Origin: Zygnema circumcarinatum
Taxonomy: Eukaryota > Streptophyta > Zygnematophyceae > Zygnematales > Zygnemataceae
Assembly: GCA_037447605.1 (NCBI GenBank)
Contig: CM074812.1
Coordinates: 43,996-107,995, forward strand
Direction: 5' to 3'
Length of the DNA: 64,000 nucleotides
Positions 35,478 through 47,284 of this stretch are shown here, one piece after another; position 1 is the first letter of the stretch, and every line of letters starts with the position of its first letter. The notes beneath the pieces were generated by a model, which was given only the letters and a program-made list of their open reading frames with translations, did not search any database and was not told where the DNA came from. Both the position numbers and the translations under genes were made by a program.

Positions 35478-38400
35478 TCAAGGAGCGCTTTTGAAGCTGC
35501 GTCCGCCCATGGCGCTGATCCTTTCAGAGAGGCGGCACGGCAGACTGTCCAGACTCAGCGCTCGCACTCGCCCGAAGTGGCCCATCACTCCGCATCTCCG
35601 CCACGCGAAGTAGTTCATGTACGCCACTGCATGCACAGCACCCCCTCCGCCATCCACTGAGCCAACTTGATAGGAAAAACCATTTCATAACTGCTGCCGC
35701 CTCGACCCGCCATCGAGTCGCAAAGCAACAACCAATCATCACCGGTCTACAGAATGCATGCCATACATGGCATGGCACGTTCAGAGTCTCATGTGATGAT
35801 CGGATCAAGCTGTACTCTGACAGAGAAAGAATAGGTGTTATGAACCTTATCGCCTTCTTCACTTTGTGTGCTTTTCAACCTTGATGGCCGACTGGTGCTG
35901 CATACGAAGCATGCAAGAAAGGATAGCTTACCAGGATCCTCATGGAGCTGCAGGATATACGACACAAGGTCCTCCGTCGAGTTGAAGCTGTCACCGTTTA
36001 TGTATGACTCTGGGGGCACAAAATTATCTACATCCGGCGCACCATAGTATATGGGAACAGATCCTGCCAGAGAAAGGCCGCATGCATATTAGAAGAACCC
36101 TTCATACATTCTCCTGATCACCTTTCCAAACATCCGCAATGTTCTCTATTCGCTGTCCATAGCCAATATCCGAAAAAAATTGGCAGGCCCAACTCTGCAG
36201 CTTGGAGACGTTTAGTGACTGAATGAAACTGACTCGCCTGCTTCCAATGCAGAGAAAATCTTCTCCGTCACGTATGCTGGAAGGCGAGCGTTCTCCATAG
36301 TGAGCACAAACTTATAGTGCGACATCACACAATGGCCAGTTTCTTGCCACTCCAAGTTTGGACCTCTGCAAAATGCAATGCCCCGTTTCGTACTACGGGT
36401 AAGCGCGATGACCAGCAGGTGCACTCACTCAGTGATTTCTGTCCAGCTGTCGTGGACAAACAAGACTGTGTTTGGTCTGAACCGATTGAGGCCGCAAACA
36501 AGCTGGCCATCATGTCCTGAAAATCTTCACGTACTGCATGTTTTCCAAACGAAAAAAGCGCGTTTCTTCTGATCCTCGCTCTTCCAACTCTTCTCAGCAC
36601 ACTTTCTTCGTCGTCACAAGCTCCCTCCCCATCACCCTCTCCTTCTCTCCTCCCCTTTCCGTTGCCTTTCCCACACTCTATCTCCCAACCCCCTCCCACT
36701 CTATCTCCATTAGACTTTCCCTTAACCTGCCTTCAAGCCTCCTATGCAACCGCACCTTTCTGCTTATCGGCCTTCGCTGATTTCATACGTTACTCTGTAT
36801 GCAATGTACTCGGCGTTAACTCGATACGTTTGAGAAATGCAAGTTCAGGCATGCAGGCGTCACCTTGTCCCCGGCATGTAGCGGCAGTGGGGGTAGAATG
36901 TGAGCTCGCGGCCTCTCCCCCCCACGTTGTTTTGGCACCCTCCGAAGCTGTGATGCGGGACCCGCTCCATGATCACCTCCGCGATGGCGTTCCGCCAACT
37001 CGCCTCGCAGTTGGAGGTGGCGCGGAAGAGCAGCACGTCCTGCAGGAATCGCCGCCGCTGTCAGTGTGAGGCAAGGCCACCTGCCAGCGCCTACTGTCAA
37101 GAGGCAACTTTCAACAGAACCAGCAGAGCCGCTTGCTGAAGCAAAAATACCACAACATAACTGGGGATAGACGAAAAGTTACAGATTTAAGCCACACACT
37201 ATGAAGCGTGTGTTTTTGGATGAAACATAGACGGTGAGTATCTTCAAAATATGCAATGACTAGGCTGCCACCCACTCCCCCAAACACGTGTGCCCCTGTC
37301 TTCCTACCTGTCGTTTATATGGGGATAAATAGTGTTGACGGCTTTCCCGTGGACGAGCATATGTACTCTGTACGTCCTTGTCTGGCCCATAGCCGATGCC
37401 AATATCCGCTTTCCGCAGAGAATTATTCCACGGAGATGGCTCCACACTGAAGTACACACGCAGCGGGTCCCCTTGCTCGCGTGTCTGAGGGGGATAGCGC
37501 GACTCCACGTACAGCTCAGCATCAGGGCGATCTGCCGTGACTCTCGACCATGACAACTGTATGGCCCGACAGAAATCATAGCAGAGAGATAGCATTTTAG
37601 CAGTCCGCAGACCATGCATGACATCTTTCAAAGGAAAGCGGACAAAGAAGAAGAAGCGGAATACAGAGGGAGCTCCAAAGTTAGGATATTTAAGTCAGCC
37701 TCTCCTTTGACTAACGATAAAGGAATTCAAGCACAAATAAGGAGCAGAGCAGCAAAAGGGAACAGAAAACACGGAAGTAAGCCCTTCGTTATTGAGACAA
37801 ATGAGGAGGCATAAAGAAGACACAGAACTACCACAACACCATTCAGTATCCATAGTGAACGATGGAGCAGAAAAGAAATAGATGACACCGGCACTTCCTT
37901 ATCTTCCTTATACATGCTATCCATAACATGAAGTTACCGGGAAAGGGAACGCCACCTGACACGTGATGCCGCAGCGAGGGCACATGTGGAAGCCTTCCAT
38001 CCAGTTGGGGAGCAGCCAAGCGGGGCCTGCCACATAAATGGACGCATGCTGCTGCTGGAGATCACTGCAGCTGGGCTCATTCCAATCCTGCCATAACAGG
38101 TATCCTGGCATGAACACATATCAGGCTTGTAAGGGTTTTGACTGGACATCAATTGAATCGCCACGCACTCCTTCTGAGGCGGCTTTGGATATACTAACAC
38201 TTTAACCCTATGCCAGGGTTCCCTACATTCAAGAGTTCACACCATTCTTTTGAAGTGTCGGCATGCTAACTCGGCAGCACTTATTCCTTATTCCTGATCA
38301 GCCCATGGATTCTTGACAATCCAAGTAACCTGCTGACCTTAAAACTAGGGCTAGAAGGCCATGTGTCCGGCCCCCCTTTGCTGTACAGGTCGAGGAGATC

Positions 38401-39232
38401 CTTGTGTTTCTCCCGAAATGCATCACAGCCAACCTGCTCATCCCAAAATCTGCTGGTGCAGCTACTTGTCAGATTGGGGCTTAACAGGAGAAAATGGGCC
38501 ACAATAAAGGATCGAACGACATAAAAGTAGTAGACGAGGCTATAAATTTGAGTAAGGAACGGAAAGTTCTGTTCGACGCCATGAATTGTAACATGTCCTT
38601 TGCTACGAAATCCGATTCACTCTTTATAACAGTCTGCCAGTTACTTGAAGGTTTTCCACTTAGAGAATTTCCAAGACAACAATGTATCGCTTAAACGGAA
38701 AGTGCGTGAGATTATACGAAGACTCAAGTAGCGTTTCATGGGAGACTCGGAGTTTAACGACCTCACAAGGCTGACGGAGCTCCACGTTTCCGTAAATGGC
38801 TAAAACAAGCAACGAAGGTTTCTGTAGACTAAAAACGACTACAACTTTTGGGACGACTCAAAAGACTCACATATGTTGAAGCGGTAAAATATCTTCTCCA
38901 TACTTTCTGACACCAAGGTTTGCATCTCACTTGGCAGCCTCCCGCATAAAGAATGATCCATTCGGCGCAACAAGTCGGTTGATTTTTGCCATAGTGATTG
39001 AGCGCTTGGATGCTCCTCCTTGAAGAGCAGAAGCTGAGAACCCCTCCTTTCTACCTCTTAAGCCGCCAATGGACAATGCGAAGGCCAGTCTGAAGACGAT
39101 GCCAACAGAGGCCAAGAAGACGACCATCGCAAAGCAGAACAACACTAAAGCAGACCTGGTCGGGCGGCCCTGCACAGACCAGGCAGGGCCCCGTATCGAG
39201 CGATGGGCCATCTTACTCAAGTAGAAAGACAT
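35478..39232 (-). CDS. GT10 alpha-1,3-fucosyltransferase, type II membrane protein
   Basis: Eight exons on the minus strand: 38931-39232, 38338-38464, 37956-38087, 37308-37556, 36864-37039, 36238-36365, 35932-36063, 35478-35626. The phases sum to 464 residues plus stop. Residues 27-55 form one membrane span near the N-terminus (SALVLFCFAMVVFLASVGIV), as in Golgi type II glycosyltransferases. The catalytic part contains the SNC-type segment (LLFRATSNCEASWRN), the acceptor-site region HHSFGGCQNN, and the GT10 core YKFVLTMENARLPAYVTEKI followed by GSVPIYYGAPDVDNFVP. It ends YMNYFAWRRCG and LDSLPCRLSERI, matching the usual C-terminal FAWR...PCRLC pattern. The enzyme transfers fucose from GDP-fucose to glycans in the Golgi; N-glycan core fucosylation is the likely plant-type role. 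The intron after 36238 has a GC donor (GCGAGT). Two extra in-frame Cys pairs (CPRCGITC) precede the catalytic core. Confidence 0.92.
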
Positions 39233-40436
39233 GAACCTGCAGCAGAAGCAAGTCAACCGATTAAATGCTGTTGAGCATTCCTCAATGATCCATATTTCCA
39301 GAGAATTAGCAGCCACATGACGTGAAGAGCATGAGAGACTCACTTCTCGGGAAAAGTGATGTCGAAATTCGAGAGGTGGCTAACTTTGTTGAAAGGAGGA
39401 TGCTTTCAGCGTGGAGCTCGTTCGAGTCGACCCTCGCCCAAAAAGACGTCCCCAAAGCCATAGCTGGCGCAAGAACAGCGCACTGCCCTCCCTCCCTCCC
39501 TCAGGCTCAGGAGCATCGGCACAGCAGAAGCGGTTCGGCGGGGAGTCACGAGAGGCCGCTGCACACAGGCAGAGCCCGAGGGCCGCCCATGCTTCCCTCA
39601 GCCATGCTTTCCTCGCCCCTCACGAAAAGCAGCGCACGAGTGAGCCAAAGAGCGACGGCGAGGGCCTCGGTAAAGTGTGCAGGTCGGGGAGCTTCCTCCA
39701 TAAAGTAAACTTCTTTATCGAGGGACATTTTCCCCGCCTCCACGCACATCACATCACATCACATGAAGTACATTTCCGTCTCTTTGTCCTTCGGTCCTTT
39801 GTGGCCGATTCCTTTGGTTCCCCAAGTTGATTTTGTCCATGTACATTTGATGGCCTTGGCATCGCGAGATCAATGCTACTTTCCTTCATCACATGCCAAC
39901 TTTGAGACTGTCCTACAAAGACTATCCTACTATGCCACACCTTTCCCTTTGTCCTGCAAGGCAAAGAAGACTTGTGAATGTCCTCCATAGCTGGAATACC
40001 GTAGTCTCCCTCCCTCCCACCGGGGGGGGGGGGGGTGTCCATCAGCCCATTCCCGTGCTCCAAACAAGAGGCAAATAAGGCACGGCTTGGTGATTGACCC
40101 AAGCACTCATTGCCAGGGGTGCCAACCATTGGATTCAACGGCCGCCAACCATTGAGAAGGGCCGGCCGACTCCTGCCGCCAGCCAGCTTCAAGCGCGCTG
40201 ACCTGGACGACTTGACGACACATGACGGCCAAACAGTGGTCCACGTGTCAACGACGCCCGTCCGTACAGCCCCGGTCTGGGCCCGTTCCCTGCAGCCCTC
40301 GCGGCCGAGCTGGCAGGGGGGCGCTGCTCACTAGGCGACACGTGGCACCCTCCTCTGCGCTTCCGGGGGACACGTGGCAGCCTGAGCACGTGCCAGCTGG
40401 ACCCCGCTACCTACGTGGGTGGCTGCTGGCGGCCCG
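39233..40436. promoter_or_regulatory. Divergent promoter region between fucosyltransferase and E2 genes
   Basis: About 1.2 kb between two start codons on opposite strands. It contains a CCCT run (39487-39497), four CACAT units near 39748-39765, a run of about 14 G at 40022-40035 and a cluster of CACGTG boxes at 40242-40392. No gene is supported, although open frames exist at 39322-39830. Confidence 0.55.
40242..40392. promoter_or_regulatory. Cluster of four G-boxes (CACGTG) upstream of the E2 gene
   Basis: CACGTG occurs at 40242-40247, 40339-40344, 40371-40376 and 40387-40392. Two of them are in the context GACACGTGGCA, the classic plant G-box/ABRE core bound by bZIP and bHLH factors. The last one is 45 bases before the start codon, so the nearest sites may lie in the leader. 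Confidence 0.6.
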
Positions 40437-43400
40437 ATGGGCCCGGGCATAGGCCGGACTCTGCTCGCGGCCGCAGCACGGAGGAGGGGCCTGGCGCGAG
40501 CCTCCTCGGCGGCTTTCTCGCGGCTGGCATGCGGAGGGGCCGTGGGGGGCGGCCAAGAGAGAAGGTATGCGGCCCCCCTCCTCCTCCTGTGTACCCTCCC
40601 TCTACTCTCTCAGCCCCTCTCTCCCCTCTTCTGGCTCTTTCCTCTTTCCATTCCTATCTCTCTTCGTCGTGTGCTTTGTTTCTCGCACTTTCCCCATACT
40701 TTCCTCCTCGTCCTTACCCTTCCTCCCTTTCCGTCGACCCCTCTCACTTTTTCTTCCTTTTAATGCGTTCCGAAAACGTCTCTATTAATCGTATATCACT
40801 TGCACGTATTCTACAGCAAAATGGAATGCAGCGCTATGTTTTGCTGCAATAACAGTGTAGATCAGAAGTCCGGGCACTTGTAAATGCATCTTCAGATAAT
40901 GAATTGCGTTGTCTGAGTTCAGACAGGTGCTTCTATACAATGCAGCGGTTCCTGCGCAGCCCCTCATTGGCCAATGCAAGACACTGGTATGCTTCTGATG
41001 CTGCTTCAGAAATCAATCTTTAAAGGGAAAAAAACTCCCTTTTTTTAATGGCCATTGTGATTCCGATGTTCAAGCAAAGTCTTGCAGTGTCCACTTTTAG
41101 TATGTGTGATGCATGTCCTTTAAAGTTACTCACGGTATGGTTAGGTCTTGCTGCACAGATCCCTCTCGGCGCAAGGGGCTTTGCTTCTGATGGTGAGCAA
41201 AGCGGCCAATTCCTGTCAGACAATGAAGTGGAAAAATACCAGTGTTGCATGCTCAGTACATTTTTTGGAGGCTGTCTTCTTGGCTGCTTACTATTGCAGT
41301 AGTTTAAGAGTCTCAATAAATCCAAATTCAAATTCTTCTGCTACCTAACTTGCGGTCTTAGCGTGGCTTTTTTAAAACACAAAACCTACACAAACTGCTG
41401 GTTCCTTTGCTGGCGATATCAGTGCTTGTGTGCTGACAGACAATGGCGTGATCACAGGCTTCCCGGACCACGAAGTCTTCACCATGCCCCTCCTTTCTCC
41501 CACCATGGTTTGTCTCCTTCTTTGTTCCTTCCAGCTTGTAGAGCGAAATTTTATGGGCAGCGATGGCAGCACTCGCATGCATTCAAAGAGCAGAGTCGTG
41601 TCGAGTGCTCAGTCTTTCTCGTTCTACTTGAACGCATGTGAAGAATTGCAGGAGCGGCAAGCTCATTTATTTCTGACTCTCGGAGTTCTAGAGGTTCACA
41701 GCTGAAATAGGAGTTGTAGTAAAGTCCTCTGAAATGCAAGGACTGGTTGGAATACAGACTCATGGCAACTTGGTGGAGTGGAAGAAGAACGAGGGGGACA
41801 AGGTGAACTTCAGGAACCATGACTAGATAGAAGAGATTTACTTATGTTGGAGTCAAGTACAAGTGCTCTTTAGCCTGTGAATAGGTTCTCATCTACTCAA
41901 GTAACAGAAGAAACGTTGCGCGTGCTCAAACTTCACACTTCACGTTCTTTGAGCTAAAATCAAGTTCCAGTTGAAAGCTTTTGACTGGATTTCAGAATGG
42001 CAGCCTGTCCTATCTAAGGAGGAGCAGCTGAAACCAGTATTGTATCTTGCAATCTCCAGCGCCTAGCAAGTTATAGGGAAGGTTTTCGGGGAATGTGGCC
42101 CCAACCCTTAAGTCTGCAGAGAGCGGGCGGGCGGCGCTGCGGGGACAGGTGGCGGCTGGGGACGTTGTGTGCATCGTTGAGACCGACAAGGCCACGCTCG
42201 AGAATGTGTCGCAGGAAGAGGGGTGAGTTGCTACCTCGGTGGGAGAGACTGAGGGTGGGGAGAGGGAGGAGACTGGTGAGAGAGGAAGGGAGGAGAGAGA
42301 TTGAGGGGAGGGAAGCTTGAGAGAGGGGAAAGAAGGGGGCGAGAATTTGACCGGAGTCATTCTAAGAGGTCTCACGATGAGCAGGAGTGGAAGTCAGTGA
42401 AGTTATGGCGAATTTGAGTGTACTCTAGAATGGCGCCCGTAAAACCCCTTCCCTTAAAAGCCTAAATCACCCCATGGAACGTGTGTAGTGCAAGAGCAAG
42501 ATAAGGGGTCCACAAATGCCAACTTGCAGGGATGAAGGTTGAACATTATTTTGTGTCAAACCTTTGTAATTCCTTGTCGTATATGAGTTTCTTTCCACGC
42601 TTGCAGATTTTTGGCAAAGATTTTACTTCAAGCTGGACCAGATGCCAGGGACATACCTGTTGGCACCCCGATTGCAATTCTGGTCGGTTCCTCCAACTTG
42701 CTCGCGTGGCTGCATCATGTGTTGACTCGAGGACAAGGAATCGACATCCTGATGCTTGAAAACCGCATACTCAAATTCTTGAAACAAACCTCAAACTGCT
42801 CAAACTCCCCTTCCTTTGGCGCGCAGGCTGAGAGTGCTGACGACGTGCCAAAATTTGCAAGCTACACCTCGCAAGGGGGTGCTCCTGCCTCTTCTTCCAA
42901 ACCTGATCAAGAAGCCTCTCCCTCTCCGACTCCGTCTCCTGCTCCCTCTCCCTCGCCTCCCCCTCTGTCTGGCCCTCCGCCGACCCATTTGGGCCCTTCT
43001 GTAAAACGCCTTCTCCAGGAGAGCGGCATCGACCCGAGAAGCCTTACAGGGAGTGGGCCCCATGGCTACATATTGAAGGGAGATGTGTTGGCAGCCATGG
43101 AGGCAGGGGCCACGGCAGCTCCTCCTACGCCCTCCCCCCCTCCCCCCCCTCCCCCCCCTCCTCCTACGCCTGCAGCTCCGAAACCCCCCAAGAAGGCAGC
43201 GTCCAGCACTCCCGTAGCTCCTCCGTCGCAGGGGATGTATGAAGATGTGCCAAATAGCCAGATTCGAAAGGTGAAGGCCATTACCTAGAAAAACCTTGAA
43301 AGCTTGGCAGTCTGTCCACGCTTCCTCCGTACAGTCTCCACGTTTTCTGTTTCGTTGTGCAGTGCGCGTATTGGTTCCTGCGGCCATTCGAAATGCTAAT

Positions 43401-45873
43401 ATTTTGCAGGCAGCTTAGCCAATCAGGGGGGAAGACAGGAGAGTTTTTAAGATGCAGATATCTAGATTTCGTGGTTGCAACAGCTATCTCTGAAAAGTAC
43501 CATGTCTAAATGATGTATTTTACAGATTATCGCCAAGCGGCTTCTGGAATCGAAGACTGGGACCCCACATTCTTATGCTTCTGCAGGTGCTGCCACTTTG
43601 TAGCTTTCCTGGCTAAATGCACCAATCCTGATGAGCAACGTCTGTGAGTTTAGGATTCTTGATCTCTGATCAGCTCGTGTCTCGAAAACCCAGAAAGCCC
43701 TAAAGCTTCAAAGTGTTGGTACTGCAGAGGCTGTCATCGACGCGACGTTGGCCTTGCGAAAGAATCTCAAAGGTGAGCTTTGAGGTCAGTTTTGTGTAGG
43801 AGCATCTCTCCTCAAACCGTGCTGCGACAATCCGCCCATATGCAGCGGTGGCTCAGCTTTCTCCTTACATCCATTGTTGAATGCGCAAGTATCAAGAACG
43901 CTCTTCCGTAGAACTGGATGCTGCGGATCTATGCAGCTCCGTTTGCCTGCTCGCGCATTCAGAGGGCTTTCCGTCGCCGCAGAAGCTGAAGTCGCAGTGC
44001 GGGCGGGGCTGCAGAGCAGCACGGAACGGCGTTGTCCGTAAACGACTTCGTGGTGAAGGCGGTGGCCATGGCGCTCAAAGAGGTCGCCCAAGCCAATGGT
44101 GCGCGGCTGCTTGGGGGGGAGGGGAGGGCGGGGGGGGGGGGAGAGATGGGGGGGTCATAGGGAGAGGGAGAGTGTGGGGACAGGAAGAGTGGGGGACAGA
44201 GTAGGAGAAGTTGACGAGGCGAGAGGGGGAGGAGGGCAAAGGATGGTGGGAAAGGGGGAAGGGATGGGGGAGGAGGGAGGGGGGAAGGGGCGAGGGGAAG
44301 TGGGAGTCGTGTAGCAATAGGGGAGGGATAGGGAAATAAAGGGGGTAGAGAGAAGGAGATGAAGGAAACGAGAAAAGAGGTGGGGGGAAAGACCAATGGC
44401 ATAGTTTTGTGCTAAACCTCTTCAATGGCATCGGGACGATGTTTGTTTCTGCCCCGTTTCAGCATTTTTTGATGAGAACACGGGAGAAGTGAAACTCAAC
44501 AGCAGTGTTGATGTGGCTGTGGCTGTTGCGACGGATCGAGTAAGCATCACTTTTGGAGCAACTGCTTCTCCCCCACTCCCTAAATGTGAAGTCATTGCCA
44601 TGCTTTTGAACGAGATAAAATGCTTGCGCTAGGCCTCCGTCCTTTCTAGGTTTGTGAAAGCTTCAGCTTTAGCTGAAACCTTGCCGATGCCTTTCTCATC
44701 CGCAGGGCCTGATGACGCCCATAGTGAAGAACGCCGACAGCAAGTCCCTGGCCGCGATCTCCGCGGAGGTGAGCAGTCAGCCCTGCCCCCCCCTCCCTCC
44801 CTCCCTCCCTCCCTCNNNNNNNNNNTCCCTCCCTCCCTCCCTTCCTCCCTCCCCCCGCTCGCCCGCACTCGTGCCAAGGGGCTCCCACCTGGGGCTGCAG
44901 GTGAAATCACTCGCGGAAAGGGCGCGAGCAGGAAAACTGAAGCCGGATGAGTTCCAAGGAGGAACCTTCAGGTACTGGGCCTCGCATCCTAGCAATGAAC
45001 GGAGAGATGCAGGGAGTGAGGGAGAGAGAAAGTAAGAAAGAGAGCTTGTGCAATGATGTCCTTGGTTGCTTCAGTTTAAGGATAGGTACGTCAACGATCT
45101 CCTCCAATTCTCCCTCTCCCTCCCTCTCCCGATCTCTCTCTCCCTCCCCACTCAGTAAGCAACAATCGTGGGGCTAATGTGGTGGCAGCATCTCCAACCT
45201 TGGCATGTACCCTGTCGATCGGTTCAATGCCATCATCAATCCTCCGCAGGTGCTGCTCTGAAGCTCAACCCCGGATCACGCATGCATCAGTGGCTCTTTT
45301 TTATCTCTACAAGTTGCAGAAGAGTGAGGGATGCTCCTGCTGCAGCTGAGCTAACGTGATGGCGGGCATATGCAGGCGGGAATTTTGGCGATTGGACGCG
45401 GGAATAAGGTGGTGGTATGGCAAGAGGATGCAGACGGTGAGCTCTCATCTGCCTGGAAGCGTGTAATGGCTTCGGGGTTGTAGGAACCGCATTGTATGGA
45501 AACCAAGCAGCAGACTTGGGATTCTCGTTTCTTTTGTTGCGTCGTTGGGCAAACACTGGCTTCATGCAGGGCCTCTTCAGCTGACTCTGCTGCATTTGCG
45601 TCCTCCTCTGAGCAGGCACAGGAAAGCCTGTGACAGTGACTAAAATGGAAGTGACCCTATCCGCTGATCAGAGAGTGTTGGATGGAGACGTGGCGGGTGA
45701 GTGCAAGCAACCAGAGGCTTCTTTATGCTCGAATCTGACCTTGGCAGTTTGGGAAGTTCTCAATCTATGAGTTGGGGATTGACTTGTTTGGCCTTGTGCG
45801 TGTCTGTTCTTCAGGTGCCTTTTTGGAGGCAGTCACTTCGAAGCTCGCAGATCCGCGGAGCCTGTTGTTGTGA
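40437..45873 (+). CDS. Mitochondrial dihydrolipoamide acyltransferase (E2), LTA3-like, catalytic His replaced by Gln
   Basis: Seventeen exons: 40437-40564, 41101-41192 (5' border uncertain), 41458-41507, 41758-41802, 42149-42222, 42607-42682, 42827-43270, 43526-43586, 43728-43772, 44015-44098, 44463-44539, 44706-44768, 44901-44971, 45189-45249, 45376-45436, 45616-45696, 45815-45873. The frame holds for about 523 residues. An Arg/Ala-rich leader suggests mitochondrial targeting. The lipoyl domain has the lipoylation site ETDKAT. A Pro-rich linker leads to the peripheral-subunit-binding domain (LGPSVKRLLQESGIDPRSL) and then the acyltransferase core (SVNDFVVKAVAMALKEV, SISNLGMYPVDRFNAIINPP, AGILAIGRGNKVV). 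The family's active-site motif DHRxxDG reads DQRVLDG: the His is Gln (CAG, 45669-45671). E2 forms the core of pyruvate dehydrogenase; loss of the His suggests a structural, E3BP-like role. Ten Ns lie in intron 12. Confidence 0.92.
44816..44825. other. Assembly gap (10 N) inside a CCCT repeat
   Basis: Ten unresolved bases interrupt a (CCCT)n tract in the intron between E2 exons ending at 44768 and starting at 44901. The gap is probably a scaffolding placeholder; the real repeat may be longer. Confidence 0.97.
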
Positions 45874-47284
45874 GGGAGGGGAGGGAGAGAGGGAGGGAGG
45901 GAGGGAGGGAGAGGGCCGCCATGGCGCTGCGGAGTGCAGCGCATGATCGCACCTTGGCCCCTCACGTCCTGCTTTTAGAGAATCACGGTGTCATGAATTA
46001 TTTCAATAAATGGCCAGAGCAATGAGCAAACGCGAATGTCTCTTGTCGTCCGGGGCCGCTCACTCGCTCGATTGACTCGAGGGCAGTTGGAACTTATCTC
46101 CGAAATTCGCCATAGCAGCCATTGCAGCAGCGCTTTCCCTCCCTCCCTCCCTCTTTCCAGAGGCGACGTGTTGCCAGAGGGAACAAGAGGCTGCCCAACA
46201 ATCCGGTCCCCTTCGGGACAGGTCGCTACTTCGAGCCTCCGAATTACGACAAATTGTACATAGCTCCGTACAATACCCGTGCGTGTCCACTGTCGATCCC
46301 GGTCAGAAGGTTCGCACGTGTCGGCGAGCCATGAGGGTTCCGAGGGCACCTCGACTTAGCCATTAGCCTTTCGACTAACCATTTGCCACTACGGTCCCGC
46401 GTGTGGGCCCCGGCGAGTGCCTGCTGACGCGGTGTAGGCCACGTGGCACGCTGTGCGAGCCCGCCGGCTGGGTGCTGGGCGCGACGCGGCCCCGCCTCAC
46501 GGCCGACCACATCGACGGCTCTCCGCGCTACCCGCTGCCCGCAAGTGCAAAAATGGACGGTCCGATTGCGCCGTGGTGCTCCCTGACACGTCAGCCGTAC
46601 TGTGCTGGATCGGCTACTGACGTGTCCCCTCAATCCACCGATATGTTCGTACGATCAAATTTGTCGTATTAGGAATGCCCACGTCGAAGTGACGTGCGTG
46701 GACCGCAAAGCCGACAAATTTTGGGGTCAAACAAGCCATTCGCATGTGCGAGAAACAGTTCCCTGTTGAATTCTGAAACGGATTTTCCGGACATGGAACG
46801 CCTCTGCTGCCTGAATCCCTTTCCTTCCCTTCCCTTCCTCCCCCAGGCCGGCAGGGAGCCCTCGCGTCATGGGGAGGGGGAGGGGGAGGGGGAGGGAGAG
46901 GGGAAGGGGGAGGGTCTAGCGCTGGCACCGCCTGGAAGGAACTGGCTGGCTTCGGCTGGCTCATATGTACGGCAAGGGTGATTGGAGGAATTGAAGAATT
47001 TTGCTTGCGGTTGTCTGTTACAGCGACGCGAAGCCGAGCAGGCGTTGATTATTGTTGTGGGCAAAAACGAGGCACGAGGAGAGGAGGGAAAGAGGAGGAG
47101 GGTATTCCTTTGTTCAGGGGGGTGTAAATTTAGAAACTGAGTTATTTAGGTCTGCGCTTTGAATGTGTCTGGTAGGTTGATGCTCTGGACGGAGCCGCGG
47201 TGCTGTCGGAAGGCCAGGCTCCGGAACAAAGGCAGAGAGATTCCTTTTTCTTTCAGTTTCGTATTTTAGAATAACGTATTAGCC
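45874..47284. promoter_or_regulatory. Intergenic region between E2 and peroxisomal carrier genes
   Basis: After the E2 stop comes a GGGAGG-rich tract (45875-45916). Farther on are G-boxes (CACGTG at 46315-46320 and 46440-46445). A TCCGTACAA box lies at 46265-46273, paired with an inverted TTGTAC at 46254-46259. A G-rich tract (GGGGGA units) lies at 46867-46917. These could act as the promoter of the carrier gene. No gene is supported. Confidence 0.5.

Noticed and set aside
36432-36520. Apparent extra fucosyltransferase exon
   Set aside because: Using it breaks the phase after 36864. Skipping directly to the acceptor after 36365 keeps the frame and the GPNLEW...HYKFVL core.
40419-40436. Upstream GTG start for the E2 protein
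   Set aside because: An ATG in the same frame at 40437 starts a suitable mitochondrial leader; a GTG start is not expected in a nuclear gene.
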